A stretch of DNA of 46,582 nucleotides from an uncultured Bacteroidales bacterium (GTDB lineage Bacteria; Bacteroidota; Bacteroidia; Bacteroidales; Paludibacteraceae). Of the stretch, positions 7,847-17,395 are shown one piece after another (the first letter of the stretch is position 1; each line of letters begins with the position of its first letter). The position numbers and the translations under genes were made by a program. The stretch lies in NCBI GenBank assembly GCA_902799705.1, contig CADCBP010000023.1, positions 1 through 46,582 of the forward strand. The letters are read 5' to 3'. The notes under the pieces are model-generated. The model saw only the letters and a program-made list of their open reading frames with translations. It made no database searches and was not told where the DNA came from.

Positions 7847-8780
7847 CCTTCTGTTGGGGCTATTTGCCGTTGTAACTGTGAGTGCGCAGTTCGATCCACA
7901 GATGGGCCAATATATGTATATGCCGACAGCCTATAATCCTGCAGCGGTGGGAGAAGGCGATTTGATGAGAGTGGTTGGTATGCATCGCATGCAATTTGTG
8001 GACATCACCAACGCGCCAATGAGTACTTGGTTCACTTTCTGCTCGCCGTTTGTTATAGGCAAGACGCGCCACGGTGCCGGAGTAAGATTCCTCAATGACC
8101 GTTTCGGATTATTCACGACACAATCACTGTATGCTCAATATGCGTACCGACAAAAATTGGGGAACGGGTATCTGGGCATTGGAGTGGACCTGGGATTTGT
8201 GAATGTAGGATTCAAAGGTGATTCGATTAATCTCAGTAAGATGGGTGATGATTATCATGAAGCGACCGGCGAGTCGGTGCCTACTGGCAGTAAATCGGGC
8301 ATGAAATTCGACATGGGGTTTGGCTTGTACTATAGTACACCGACTTGGTGGGTAGGTGCAAGTTACAGCCATCTGACACGCCCTACAGTCGATTGGGATG
8401 AATATACGGCAGTTTCCTTGATAGGAACAATGCATATAACAGGCGGATACCATTTCCGGTTGAAGAATTACAAAGACTGGATGTTAACGCCGAGTATGAT
8501 GGTGATGAGTGATTTCATCAGTTGGGATATCAACCTGACGCTGATGTGCGACTACAAAGACCGTTATCGGTGGGGACTCGGGTATCGTATCGCCGGAAGT
8601 GTGAATATATTGTTAGGCATGGATATTATTACCGGCCTGCAGATAGGATATAGTTGTGAATTACCGACCAACAAACTATTGTTGGAGAGTTATGGAAGTC
8701 ATGAAATATATTTGGCTTACGGATTTGACATCCTGAAACCGAAAAGAACGAATAAATATAAATCAATTCGATACTTGTAA
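7830..8780 (+). CDS. porP: Type IX secretion system membrane protein PorP/SprF
   Basis: This 316-residue outer-membrane barrel protein of the PorP/SprF family has a signal peptide MRKSISLLLGLFAVVTVSAQ and the family opening FDPQMGQYMYMPTAYNPAAVGEG, alternating beta-strand segments, and the typical end HEIYLAYGFDILKPKRTNKY. Family members attach T9SS substrates or machinery to the outer membrane. The ATG at 7830 gives the signal peptide directly; in-frame starts further upstream would add residues from the overlapping DUF2795 region. It is followed 2 bp later by porK. Confidence 0.92.
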   Translation: MRKSISLLLGLFAVVTVSAQFDPQMGQYMYMPTAYNPAAVGEGDLMRVVGMHRMQFVDITNAPMSTWFTFCSPFVIGKTRHGAGVRFLNDRFGLFTTQSLYAQYAYRQKLGNGYLGIGVDLGFVNVGFKGDSINLSKMGDDYHEATGESVPTGSKSGMKFDMGFGLYYSTPTWWVGASYSHLTRPTVDWDEYTAVSLIGTMHITGGYHFRLKNYKDWMLTPSMMVMSDFISWDINLTLMCDYKDRYRWGLGYRIAGSVNILLGMDIITGLQIGYSCELPTNKLLLESYGSHEIYLAYGFDILKPKRTNKYKSIRYL

Positions 8781-8782
8781 GT

Positions 8783-10129
8783 ATGAAAGTAACAAAGATT
8801 TTGCCATTAATCGTATTTGCGATTGTATTGGCGAGTTGCAACAAGCCGGCCGGTGAATTAGTCGGAGTCGGCAAAAGTGCCAACTTTAAAGAGGCGAATC
8901 CTTATGGAATGTTATTCATTAAGAAGGGTTCCTTCATGATGGGTGCAAACACGCAATCTGCAGTGTTTGAGCAACCGGACAACATCTTGATGGTGACAGT
9001 TGACGCGTTCTGGATGGACGAGACTGAAATCACCAACAATGAGTATCATCAGTTCGTAAATTGGGTGCGTGACTCGATTGCTTTGACCAGCCTGATTGCG
9101 GCTGGTATGACCGATTATGCTATCCAACCGAAGGATGAGGATTTTGATGAGAATAATTTCCGTATTAATTGGCGCAAGAAAGTGCCATGGAACAGCAAGG
9201 AGGAAGACATCGTCGATGCCTTGTCCATGATGTATTATTCGGATGGTAAGCTCAACACCAACAACCTGCACTATCGTTATAATTGGGTGAATATGGACGA
9301 GGCCCTGCCGCAACGTAACAAATTCGATGTGGCTACCAGTACCTATCCTCCTGGAGCAACGGCACGTGTAGATACTTTCTGGGTAAACGCTAACAACGAG
9401 ATCAAGGATTCGACAATCATACGTCCGTTGCGTGAGCCGAAAGACCTGTTGACTGAAAAGATTATCAGTATCTATCCGGATACATTGGTTTGGGCTCGTG
9501 ACTTCCAGTTCTCGTACAATGATCCGTTGCTGCATATGTATTTCAAACATCCTGGTTACGGAGAGTATCCCGTGGTGGGAGTTACCTGGGAGCAGGCTCA
9601 TGCGTTCTGCAACTGGCGTACAAAACTTTTCAACATGTATTCGGATACCGAGGTTAACGCTTACCGTCTCCCGACGGAGGCACAGTGGGAGTACGCAGCT
9701 CGTGGAGGTCGTAAAATGGCAATGTACCCTTGGGGAAGTAACTATGCCCGTGACGGAAAAGGTTGTTTCTTTGCCAACTTCAAGCCGTACCGCGGTGCAT
9801 ACAACGATGATACCGGTACAACAACTATGAAGGTTGCTCAGTTCCGCCCGAATGATTTCGGTTTGTTCGACATGGCTGGAAACGTTTCTGAATGGACAAA
9901 CTCTGCTTATCAGAGTGCTGCCAATACGCATATTCATGACTTGAATCCTGACTATAGTTATATGGCTCGTAAGGCTGATCCGGACATCCTGAAACGCAAG
10001 GTTGTCAAGGGTGGTAGCTGGAAGGATATCAGTTATTTCATGCAGTGCGGTGTTCGAACCTATGAGTATCAGTTCGAGAGCCGTCCGTACATTGGATTCC
10101 GTTGCGTTCGCGCATATATAGGAGATTGA
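8783..10129 (+). CDS. porK: Type IX secretion lipoprotein PorK/GldK
   Basis: This 448-residue outer-membrane lipoprotein has the signal peptide and lipobox VLASC at about residues 15-19. The rest is a formylglycine-generating-enzyme-like (SUMF1) fold with GSFMMGANTQSAVFEQPD, VDAFWMDETEITNNEYHQFV, YPVVGVTWEQAHAFCNWR, YRLPTEAQWEYAARGG, FGLFDMAGNVSEWTNSAYQS and the C-terminal VVKGGSWKDISYFMQ and YIGFRCVRAYIG. With PorN it builds the periplasmic ring under the outer membrane that surrounds the T9SS motor. The long antisense frame over it is a shadow. Confidence 0.95.
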   Translation: MKVTKILPLIVFAIVLASCNKPAGELVGVGKSANFKEANPYGMLFIKKGSFMMGANTQSAVFEQPDNILMVTVDAFWMDETEITNNEYHQFVNWVRDSIALTSLIAAGMTDYAIQPKDEDFDENNFRINWRKKVPWNSKEEDIVDALSMMYYSDGKLNTNNLHYRYNWVNMDEALPQRNKFDVATSTYPPGATARVDTFWVNANNEIKDSTIIRPLREPKDLLTEKIISIYPDTLVWARDFQFSYNDPLLHMYFKHPGYGEYPVVGVTWEQAHAFCNWRTKLFNMYSDTEVNAYRLPTEAQWEYAARGGRKMAMYPWGSNYARDGKGCFFANFKPYRGAYNDDTGTTTMKVAQFRPNDFGLFDMAGNVSEWTNSAYQSAANTHIHDLNPDYSYMARKADPDILKRKVVKGGSWKDISYFMQCGVRTYEYQFESRPYIGFRCVRAYIGD

Positions 10130-10177
10130 TTACAAATAAAGTCAAAATATACATTAACATATAAGTTATAACAAACT

Positions 10178-11125
10178 ATGGCTACAGAAAAAGCTACAGA
10201 CCAAGGTTTTGGTGCAAGATTCTTCCACTGGTATGAATCCTATCAGGGAAAGAACGTGGTTAACATCGTTTATTCAGTAGGTGCATCGGTCGTTATTATC
10301 GGTGCGTTGTTTAAGATTTTGCACTGGCCGGGAGCCAGTCAGGTGTTGATGGTCGGAATGTTTACCGAAGCATTCCTGTTCCTCATCGGAACATTGGAGC
10401 ATCCGCACCCCGAGTTTCACTGGGAGAACGTATTCCCGCAGTTGTTGGAGTTCGGTACAAAACCGGAATTGCTCGAGGAGAAGTCTCATCAAGCTCGTCC
10501 GACGCTGTTAGGTGCAGGCGTTGCCGGTGAAGCAACCGCAGCAGTTACCGGTTTCAGCGCAAGTGCAGCAGCTGCTCCGGCTGCTGTTGCAACTGCAGCA
10601 TCTTCAGCTAAAGTACCTTCTTTGAAAGACGAAGATCTCAAATCATTGAAGGATGGCATCGCCGATTTGGCCAAAACTGCTTCCCAACTGAGTGAGTTGA
10701 ACAAGGTTGCTGCAACAGGTGTGAAGTTGAACGACCGCCTTGTGGCAGCAGAGGCTGCTACGATGGAGTATACCTCGAAGATAACCGCAGTTGGTCTGTC
10801 CACTGATTCGCTGACAAAGGCTACAGAAGGCTTGTCCGGTTCGTATGCGCAGATTGGTGCGGACATCAAAGCTGTAGCAGAAGAGACAAAAGCTTACAAA
10901 CAAGGTGTTGAGTTGGTAGGTAAGAACATCGCTTCGTTGAACTCGGTCTATGAGATTCAGTTGCAAGCTGTCAACGCACAAGTAGAGGCGCAAAAGAACG
11001 CCGCTGCTTCTGCGAAAGAGGCAGCAGAGGCTCAGTTAGCATTTGCTAATGGTACTAAGCAGTTGCAAAAGCACGTAGCTGACCTGAATGCGATCTACGG
11101 TAACATGCTCAATGCACTCGCATAA
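10178..11125 (+). CDS. porL: Type IX secretion inner-membrane motor protein PorL/GldL
   Basis: This 315-residue protein has two N-terminal transmembrane helices (about 26-46 and 53-73). The second carries the glutamate (Glu64 in MFTEAFLF) at the position expected for the proton-conducting residue of GldL/PorL, and the loop HWPGASQ is conserved. Residues 105-135 are alanine-rich, then a long coiled-coil cytoplasmic part follows. PorL forms a pentamer around the PorM helices and turns proton flow into rotation. Length fits PorL rather than the shorter GldL. Its partner porM, 24 bp downstream, lacks an intact membrane helix in this sequence. Confidence 0.94.
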   Translation: MATEKATDQGFGARFFHWYESYQGKNVVNIVYSVGASVVIIGALFKILHWPGASQVLMVGMFTEAFLFLIGTLEHPHPEFHWENVFPQLLEFGTKPELLEEKSHQARPTLLGAGVAGEATAAVTGFSASAAAAPAAVATAASSAKVPSLKDEDLKSLKDGIADLAKTASQLSELNKVAATGVKLNDRLVAAEAATMEYTSKITAVGLSTDSLTKATEGLSGSYAQIGADIKAVAEETKAYKQGVELVGKNIASLNSVYEIQLQAVNAQVEAQKNAAASAKEAAEAQLAFANGTKQLQKHVADLNAIYGNMLNALA

Positions 11126-11149
11126 GTTTAACTTTTAAACACTTCAGCA

Positions 11150-12683
11150 ATGGGTGGAGCAAAAAACTGTCCGGAAACCCCGAGACAAAAAATGATAGGT
11201 ATGATGTACTTGGTGCTCCCTCAATGGTTTTACATTGGTGGACAATAGTCTGCATTCCTCTATCGCTGCTTCGGATAAACGTAACGCGAAACTCTATCAG
11301 GATTTCCAAACTGCTAATGCTGATAATCCAGAGAAGACGCAAGAGTGGTTCGATAAGGCCAAAGAGGTACAGTTGCGCGCAGACTCGTTGTTTAACTATA
11401 TTCAAAACTTTAAGGAGCACATCGCCATATTGGCCGACAGCAAGAAGAAAGTAGATGAGTTGAAGGCACAAGGTATTGATCCGACGATGCATATTGAAGG
11501 AAACTCAAACCTGGACGTGACAGCTCAGTACGCTATTGTGCAGGGTAATGGCGCAATCTTGAAAGAGATGGTGTCTTACTATCGCGATTATGCAGCAGGA
11601 TTAGTAGAGGCTGATGCTGAGTTGCGCAGCTCGATTCTTCAAAATCTCGCTACCGAGCGCGGATACAATGCGCACGAGAAAGACTCTTGCGACTGGGAAG
11701 TGGCGATTTTCGAAGGCATGCCGGTTGGCGCTTCGATTACGATTCTAACGAAAATGCAGAACGATGTTCGTACCACAGAGAGTCAAGTGATACAATATTT
11801 AATGGATCGTACGGACGCGGGTGACCTGCGCGTGAATAAACTTAATGCGTACGTGATTCCGAATTCAAACTACGTGATCAGAGGAGGTAAATATTCGGCG
11901 CAGATTATCTTGGCCGCTATTGACTCGACGCAACGCCCGGAGTATTATATCGAGGGGCAGCGCATCAATGATCAGGGCCTCTACGAAGTAGCTGCATCTG
12001 GTGTCGGATTGAAGAAATACTCTGGTTGGATTGCTTACCAGAACCCCTCAACTGGCGAGATGGAGAATCTGCCGTTTTCGAGTGAGTATAGCGTAGGCGA
12101 GCCGGCTGTGACGATTTCGAATACCGATCTTAACATCATGTACCGCGGATACGAGAACAAATTCTCGATTTCCGTTCCGGGTGTGTCTAACGACAAGGTG
12201 AAAGTATCTGTTAATGGAGCAGCTGTTCGTCAGCAAGGTGGTTTGTGGATTATCAAACCGGGTGATGGCTCGAAGAGTGTATCCATCTCTGTCAGTGCGG
12301 AATTGGACGGCCGTATGCAGCCTATGGGAAGTAAGGAATATCGCGTAAAAGCTCTGCCGAAACCGGGCGCATATTTCAAGTCCGGCGAGAAGGAGTATTC
12401 TGATGGAAATATCTCCCGTGGCGCATTGTTGAATAGTTCTGCCACCGTGATAGCTTCGTACGGACCCGACGGATTGTTGGATTTGCCGTACCGTATTACG
12501 AGTTTTAAGGTGAATATCAACGGTATATTGACAGAATCCCGTGGAAACAAGTTTACAAGAGATCAGTTGGACCGACTGGGTAAACTGAAAATGGGTGCAA
12601 TAGTCGTTATCACCGATATCCGTGCTCAAGGTCCGGATGGTAAAGAGACACGTCTGTCTCCTATTCCTCTATCATTGAATTAA
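11150..12683 (+). CDS. porM: Type IX secretion motor protein PorM/GldM, frameshifted by a ~35-nt deletion near the start
   Basis: The normal start is the ATG at 11150: MGGAKNCPETPRQKMIGMMYLVL, the conserved N-terminus of GldM. After codon 23 the frame runs into PQWFYIGGQ and stops at 11246-11248. The remaining 482 residues continue in the next frame from about 11220 (NGFTLVDNSLHSSI onwards to 12683). The family normally has 13 residues (TAMLALNVSADIL-like) between MMYLVL and NGF. Only 4 nt remain, so 35 nt are missing, which removes the membrane helix and shifts the frame. The periplasmic domains D1-D4 are intact. Translation from TTG at 11235 would give a protein without membrane anchor. This is either a pseudogene or a sequence/assembly error. 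Confidence 0.9.
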
Positions 12684-12695
12684 TACCAAAAGAAT

Positions 12696-13643
12696 ATGAT
12701 AAAGAAATTTAGTATTATCGCATGCATGTTGCTGGGAGTGGTAATGGCCCAAGCACAGCATAATGTAGTCTCATTCTTCGATGAGGTGGGTAGTGCTCGT
12801 ATCCAAACGGAGGAGTTTTCTCAGGCGCATGATACGATTGTTATGATTGACCACCGTATCGATGACGTGATATGGGCTCGTTATGTATATCGTATCATCG
12901 ATATGCGCTACAAGCAGAACTACCAACTCTATTTCCCGACGAAGTCAGACGATGCAGATTATCGTAACCTCTTCAAAGTGATTACCGATGCAGTGGTAGA
13001 TGGGCTTCCTATCTTCGAGAAGAACATGGAAACAATCAAACCTGATTTACATCAGGATCCGATTTCGCGGAATGTGATTCCTACGATGTTCATGGCCGAT
13101 GACCCATTGGCTGACTATTCGGATGATCCATCGCACTTCGATATCGCTACTTCAGATGCTATGTTGGTGCACTACGACAGCATCGCGGATGAGTTGTCAT
13201 TCCACTTCTATCCCTTTGAGCAATTGGTAAAGAACCAGTTGAAGTACCTTATTCAGGAAGTGGTATTCTTTGACAAGCATACATCACGCCTGCATACGAA
13301 GATTATGGCGATTGCACCGCTGCAATCCGATAAGATTTCAACACGTGACGACTCAAATATCATGGCTTCACTACGTGAGTCCATCATGTTTTGGATTGCC
13401 TTTGATCAACTTCGTCCATATTTGGCTATGCAGTATGCAATACCGAACCGCAATGAGGTTAAACGCGTAACTTTTGACGAGTTCTTCCAGAAACGTCTTT
13501 TCACCTCATACATTGTTGGCGAAGGAAACATGTATAACCGCTGGATTCCTGACTATTCAGGTACGGCAGCTGAAGTGAAGAAAGAGCAAGAACGTATTGC
13601 TACAGAGTTGCTCAATTTTGAACAAGATCTTTGGGAATATTAA
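12696..13643 (+). CDS. porN: Type IX secretion ring protein PorN/GldN
   Basis: This 315-residue periplasmic protein has a signal peptide (MIKKFSIIACMLLGVVMAQA) and the GldN/PorN core: DTIVMIDHRIDDVIWARYVY, RIIDMRYKQNYQLYFP, FKVITDAVVDGLPIFEKN, and the late segments IQEVVFFDKHTSRL and VTFDEFFQKRLFTSYI. PorN binds PorK to form the outer-membrane-associated ring and contacts the periplasmic end of PorM. It begins 12 bp after porM, and ftsX starts directly after its stop, so all belong to one transcript. Confidence 0.94.
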   Translation: MIKKFSIIACMLLGVVMAQAQHNVVSFFDEVGSARIQTEEFSQAHDTIVMIDHRIDDVIWARYVYRIIDMRYKQNYQLYFPTKSDDADYRNLFKVITDAVVDGLPIFEKNMETIKPDLHQDPISRNVIPTMFMADDPLADYSDDPSHFDIATSDAMLVHYDSIADELSFHFYPFEQLVKNQLKYLIQEVVFFDKHTSRLHTKIMAIAPLQSDKISTRDDSNIMASLRESIMFWIAFDQLRPYLAMQYAIPNRNEVKRVTFDEFFQKRLFTSYIVGEGNMYNRWIPDYSGTAAEVKKEQERIATELLNFEQDLWEY

Positions 13644-14504
13644 ATGCGGAAACATCGTTTTCGGAATTCCTATTTAACTTCCGCCGTCAGCGTTTCGCTG
13701 GTGTTGTGCCTTATTGGCTTGGAATGTGTGCTCCTGCTTTCTGCAGGAGCGCTTGTTACGCGCATGCGCGAGAATATCACCCTAACGGCTGTATTGGCTC
13801 AAGAGGCTGATAGTGCGCAGTGTGCACGTCTCGAGAAGTTGCTGGATGTAAGCGAACGCTATAGCGGCTATCGCTATGTGTCGAGAGAAGAAGCACTACA
13901 GGAGCATATTGCGTCTTTAGGAGAGGATCCCAGCGCTTTCTTGGGGTATAACCCTCTCTCTGCCAGTTATGAGATTCATCCGTCAGGGGCATATAGTGCG
14001 CCGGATAGTTTGACGGTTTTGGCAAACCAATTGAAAGCCTTACCGTATGTATCGGAAGTAATCTACCCGCGTGATTTAGCAGATTTGATGAGCAGTAATA
14101 TCCATGATTTCTCACTAATTCTGTTTGGCGTGGCTTTGGCGCTCTTGTTGGTGTCGATGGTACTTATCGTGAATACCATCCGTCTGCAGATATATGCGAA
14201 GCGGTTCCTGATCAATACAATGACACTTGTGGGGGCTACTTCCTGGGTGACCCGCCGTCCGTTTGTGTTGCGTAATATGCTGATGGGCTTTTTCTCAGGC
14301 ATCGCTGCCTTGGTCGTTCTGAGCGGAGTGGTGTATTACGTGGAAAACCGCTTGGGCGTATTGCTTTTCCCGTTGACGTGGCAGAATATTACTTTTGTAT
14401 CCGCTGTTGTGCTGATAAGCGGATTGCTCATCACGCTCTTCGCCTCGCTGATTGCCACCGGACGTTACATCCGCATGGATAACAACTCGTTGTACGAGAT
14501 TTGA
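13644..14504 (+). CDS. ftsX: Cell division protein FtsX
   Basis: This 286-residue permease-like protein has the FtsX layout: first membrane helix at about 12-38, a periplasmic domain (about 40-155, with TAVLAQEADSAQ and YRYVSREEALQEHI), then three helices (about 155-180, 212-235, 252-275). The family motif IVNTIRLQIYAKRFLINTM and LVGATSWVTRRPF is visible. With the ATPase FtsE it controls peptidoglycan hydrolases at the septum; ftsE is not in this window. The ATG directly follows the porN stop with no gap. Confidence 0.9.
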   Translation: MRKHRFRNSYLTSAVSVSLVLCLIGLECVLLLSAGALVTRMRENITLTAVLAQEADSAQCARLEKLLDVSERYSGYRYVSREEALQEHIASLGEDPSAFLGYNPLSASYEIHPSGAYSAPDSLTVLANQLKALPYVSEVIYPRDLADLMSSNIHDFSLILFGVALALLLVSMVLIVNTIRLQIYAKRFLINTMTLVGATSWVTRRPFVLRNMLMGFFSGIAALVVLSGVVYYVENRLGVLLFPLTWQNITFVSAVVLISGLLITLFASLIATGRYIRMDNNSLYEI

Positions 14505-14535
14505 TAGATAACAATTTATAACAGACAGTTTGTGT

Positions 14536-14751
14536 ATGAAACATACATTGCCCAAACTCAACCTCATCTTGATAGCGGTTTCATTCGTAATTATCGTGAT
14601 TGGTTTTTGCTTGATGGTTGGTTCTCCTTCCGGTGAGGAATATTATAATCCGGATATCTTTTCTGTCCGCCGTATTACGGTGGGACCTATGATTGCTTTA
14701 TTCGGTTTTATAAGTATGATTTTTGCCATTTTATTCCGCGGTAAGAAATGA
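14536..14751 (+). CDS. Small DUF3098 membrane protein
   Basis: This is a 71-residue protein with two predicted membrane helices (about residues 8-28 and 48-66) and the DUF3098 signature [20 protein letters not shown]. It is usually found next to ftsX in Bacteroidota, as here; the function is unknown. The ATG at 14536 is preferred over a TTG six bases earlier. It overlaps uppP by 4 nt. Confidence 0.88.
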   Translation: MKHTLPKLNLILIAVSFVIIVIGFCLMVGSPSGEEYYNPDIFSVRRITVGPMIALFGFISMIFAILFRGKK

Positions 14752-15554
14752 GTTGGGTGCAAGCGCTTATACTGGGTATCGTGCAGGGACTTACAGAGTT
14801 CCTGCCCGTTTCGTCTTCCGGACATTTGGAAATTGGTCATGTGTTGCTTGGTACATCAGGTGAAGAGAATCTGACGTTTGCCGTCATCGTCCATGCCGCA
14901 ACCGTGTTATCTACGCTGGTAGTGCTCTGGCGCGAAGTGGCGCAGCTTTTCCGCGGCACCTTTACTACTATGCAGTGGAATGCAGAAAAAGACTATGTGG
15001 CGAAGATTCTCGTCTCCATGATACCGGTATTCATCGTCGGTGTCTTTTTCAAGGATACCGTAGAGTCGTTCTTCGGAAACGGATTGTTGCTGGTCGGCGT
15101 CTGCCTGCTTGTTACGGCGGCATTGCTGGCTTTGAGTGAGTGGCTTCAAAAGAAGCGTCAAGAGACCGGTCATGAGGTAGGATATAAAGATGCAATCATC
15201 ATCGGTATTGCCCAAGCCTGCGCTGTATTACCCGGATTGAGCCGTTCGGGAACGACTATTGCTACTGGTTTGCTTTGCGGCGTGAAGAAAGAGAGCGTGG
15301 CTCAATTCTCCTTCCTGATGGTGCTTATCCCGATCTTAGGCGAAGCATTTCTCGACTTGCTGGATCTGCTCCAAGGCGAGGTAGTCTCTGATCTGGGGAT
15401 TCTTCCGGCTATGGTGGGTTTTGTTGCCGCATTTGTTACCGGTTGTTTTGCATGCCGGTTTATGATAGAAATCGTTCGACGCCAACGACTGGTGTGGTTT
15501 GCTATCTATTGCGCCATCGTGGGATCGATAGCTATCATTACCACTCTTTGCTGA
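14748..15554 (+). CDS. uppP: Undecaprenyl-diphosphatase UppP (BacA family)
   Basis: This 268-residue polytopic membrane protein dephosphorylates undecaprenyl diphosphate to the carrier lipid used for peptidoglycan and O-antigen synthesis; loss raises bacitracin sensitivity in model organisms. The two active-site blocks are present: [18 protein letters not shown] (about 14-31) and [16 protein letters not shown] (about 161-176). About seven to eight hydrophobic helices are seen. It overlaps the DUF3098 gene by ATGA and is followed at once by truB. Confidence 0.95.
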   Translation: MSWVQALILGIVQGLTEFLPVSSSGHLEIGHVLLGTSGEENLTFAVIVHAATVLSTLVVLWREVAQLFRGTFTTMQWNAEKDYVAKILVSMIPVFIVGVFFKDTVESFFGNGLLLVGVCLLVTAALLALSEWLQKKRQETGHEVGYKDAIIIGIAQACAVLPGLSRSGTTIATGLLCGVKKESVAQFSFLMVLIPILGEAFLDLLDLLQGEVVSDLGILPAMVGFVAAFVTGCFACRFMIEIVRRQRLVWFAIYCAIVGSIAIITTLC

Positions 15555-15555
15555 T

Positions 15556-16251
15556 ATGTGGGATTTTGAAGAAGGTGAAGTATTGGCATTTGATAAGCCA
15601 TTGCATTGGACATCATTCGATTTGGTGGCGAAGGTGCGATGGAATCTATGCCGGAAGTTAGGTCGTAAGAAACTGAAAGTAGGCCATACAGGTACGTTAG
15701 ACCCTTTGGCCACAGGAGTGGTAATCATCTGCACGGGTAAGAAAACCAAACTGATTGACCGGTTGCAGTACGACGTGAAGGAGTACATCGCTACGTTGCA
15801 ATTAGGCGCTACTACACCGAGTTATGATTTGGAGAAGGAAATAGACGCGACTTATCCAACGGAACATATCACTCGTGAGTTGATAGACCAAACAATCCCC
15901 CAGTTCACAGGAGAGCAATGGCAAGTACCGCCGATATTCTCAGCTGTACAAATCAACGGGAAACGCGCGTACGAGTTTGCCCGCAAGGGAGAAGAAGTGG
16001 AGTTGAAACCCAAGCTGTTGGTGATTGACGAGATAGAGGTGCTGTCTTTTGATGCCTCCACGATGCAACTTACGATACGTGTCGTATGCTCGAAGGGCAC
16101 ATATATACGGGCGTTGGCGCGCGACATCGGTGAAAGGTTAAACTCCGGCGCACACTTGACAGCCCTGAGACGTACACGCGTAGGAAATACCCGAGTGGAA
16201 GATTGCTATACGATTGAACAATTTTTAGAAAAACTGAATGCTGACGGCTGA
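15556..16251 (+). CDS. truB: tRNA pseudouridine(55) synthase TruB
   Basis: This 231-residue enzyme converts U55 in the T loop of tRNA to pseudouridine. Motifs visible are the N-terminal AFDKPLHWTSFDLV, the catalytic loop GHTGTLDPLATGVVIIC with its aspartate at about residue 48, KEYIATLQLGATTPSYD, and VVCSKGTYIRALARDIGERL. The family's C-terminal PUA domain is absent or minimal, which is normal for Bacteroidota members. The gene starts 1 nt after the uppP stop. Its end merges into a short repeat (CTGACGGCTGACAGCTGAAAG). Confidence 0.94.
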   Translation: MWDFEEGEVLAFDKPLHWTSFDLVAKVRWNLCRKLGRKKLKVGHTGTLDPLATGVVIICTGKKTKLIDRLQYDVKEYIATLQLGATTPSYDLEKEIDATYPTEHITRELIDQTIPQFTGEQWQVPPIFSAVQINGKRAYEFARKGEEVELKPKLLVIDEIEVLSFDASTMQLTIRVVCSKGTYIRALARDIGERLNSGAHLTALRRTRVGNTRVEDCYTIEQFLEKLNADG

Positions 16252-16291
16252 CAGCTGAAAGCCCATAAAGAATATGTACAAAACCAATGAT

Positions 16292-17395
16292 ATGAAACTC
16301 AGCCAGTTTAAGTTTAAACTGCCTGAAGAATTAATTGCACAGTTCCCGGCTTCGTACCGCGATGAGGCCCGTTTGATGGTGTTGCACCGTAAGTCCGGAG
16401 AAATAGAGCATAAGAAAGTCTCTGATTTAGTGGAGTATTTTGAGGAAGGAGACTTGTTCGTAATGAATGACAGCAAGGTTTTTCCTGCGCGTCTTTACGC
16501 GCATAAGGAAAAGACCAATGCTTTGATCGAGGTGTTTCTGTTGCGCGAATTGAATCATAGATCGCGTTACTGGGATGTATTGGTTGATCCGGCTCGTAAG
16601 ATTCGCATCGGTAATAAACTAACTTTTGATGATGACCCGTCCATCGTAGCCGAGGTGATTGACAACACGACCAGCCGCGGTCGTACCTTCCGTTTCCTGA
16701 CAGACTATAGCAACGAAGAGTTCGTCCCGCGTTTATATGCCTTAGGTAGTGCACCGCTGCCGAAGTACATCCGTCGTCCGATGGATGCCGCCACCCAAGC
16801 GGCTTACGAAGAGGTGTTCCACGACCTGCCTGTGCATGAAATGGATACTGAGCGCTATCAGACAATCTATGCCGATAAGATAGGTGCAGTAGCCGCTCCG
16901 GCAGCCGGACTGCATTTCTCCAAACAATTACTCAAACGGATGGAGATTCGGGGGATCGAGACAACCTTCATGACCAGCCATGTGTCGCTTGGTATCTTCA
17001 AAGATATCGATGTGGAGGATCTCACGAAGAATAAAATGGAGTCGGAGCAGATTATATTACCGGAGTCAATGACGGATGCGGTGAACAAGGCGCGTGAAGA
17101 GATGCACCATGTATGTGCTGTGGGCACAGAGGTGATGCGCGCTTTGGAGCATGTGGCCGGAACGAATGGTGCGCTCAAGCCATTTGACGGATGGACGAAT
17201 AAGTTTATTTATCCTCCGTACCGTTTCATGGTCGCCAATAGTTTCTTTGTGAACTTTTACATGCCGCAGTCGAGCCAATTGCTGATGGTCGCTGCTTTCG
17301 GAGGTTTCGAAGAGACCATGCATGCGTACGAAGAGGCTGTTAAGGAAGGCTATCGTTTCGGAGATTACGGAGACGCAATGTTAATTGTTGATTGA
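16292..17395 (+). CDS. queA: S-adenosylmethionine:tRNA ribosyltransferase-isomerase QueA
   Basis: This 367-residue enzyme makes epoxyqueuosine in tRNA from preQ1-tRNA and S-adenosylmethionine. The start MKLSQFKFKLPEELIAQFP is that of the family; an in-frame ATG six codons earlier (16274) is possible but less likely. Other family blocks are GDLFVMNDSKVFPARLYA, VAAPAAGLHFSKQLL, THVSLGIFK-like SHVSLGIFKDIDVEDL, and YPPYRFMVANSFFVNFYMPQ plus YGDAMLI at the end. The stop overlaps the ung ATG by 1 nt (TGATG). Confidence 0.94.
   Translation: MKLSQFKFKLPEELIAQFPASYRDEARLMVLHRKSGEIEHKKVSDLVEYFEEGDLFVMNDSKVFPARLYAHKEKTNALIEVFLLRELNHRSRYWDVLVDPARKIRIGNKLTFDDDPSIVAEVIDNTTSRGRTFRFLTDYSNEEFVPRLYALGSAPLPKYIRRPMDAATQAAYEEVFHDLPVHEMDTERYQTIYADKIGAVAAPAAGLHFSKQLLKRMEIRGIETTFMTSHVSLGIFKDIDVEDLTKNKMESEQIILPESMTDAVNKAREEMHHVCAVGTEVMRALEHVAGTNGALKPFDGWTNKFIYPPYRFMVANSFFVNFYMPQSSQLLMVAAFGGFEETMHAYEEAVKEGYRFGDYGDAMLIVD

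Noticed and set aside
8912-9937. 341-codon frame antisense to porK
   Set aside because: PorK has strong family motifs over its full length; the antisense frame is a codon-usage shadow.
11201-11250. Programmed frameshifting in porM
   Set aside because: There is no slippery heptamer, and about 35 nt of conserved coding sequence are missing, which frameshifting cannot restore.
12048-12629. 193-codon frame antisense to porM
   Set aside because: The sense strand encodes the conserved periplasmic domains of PorM.
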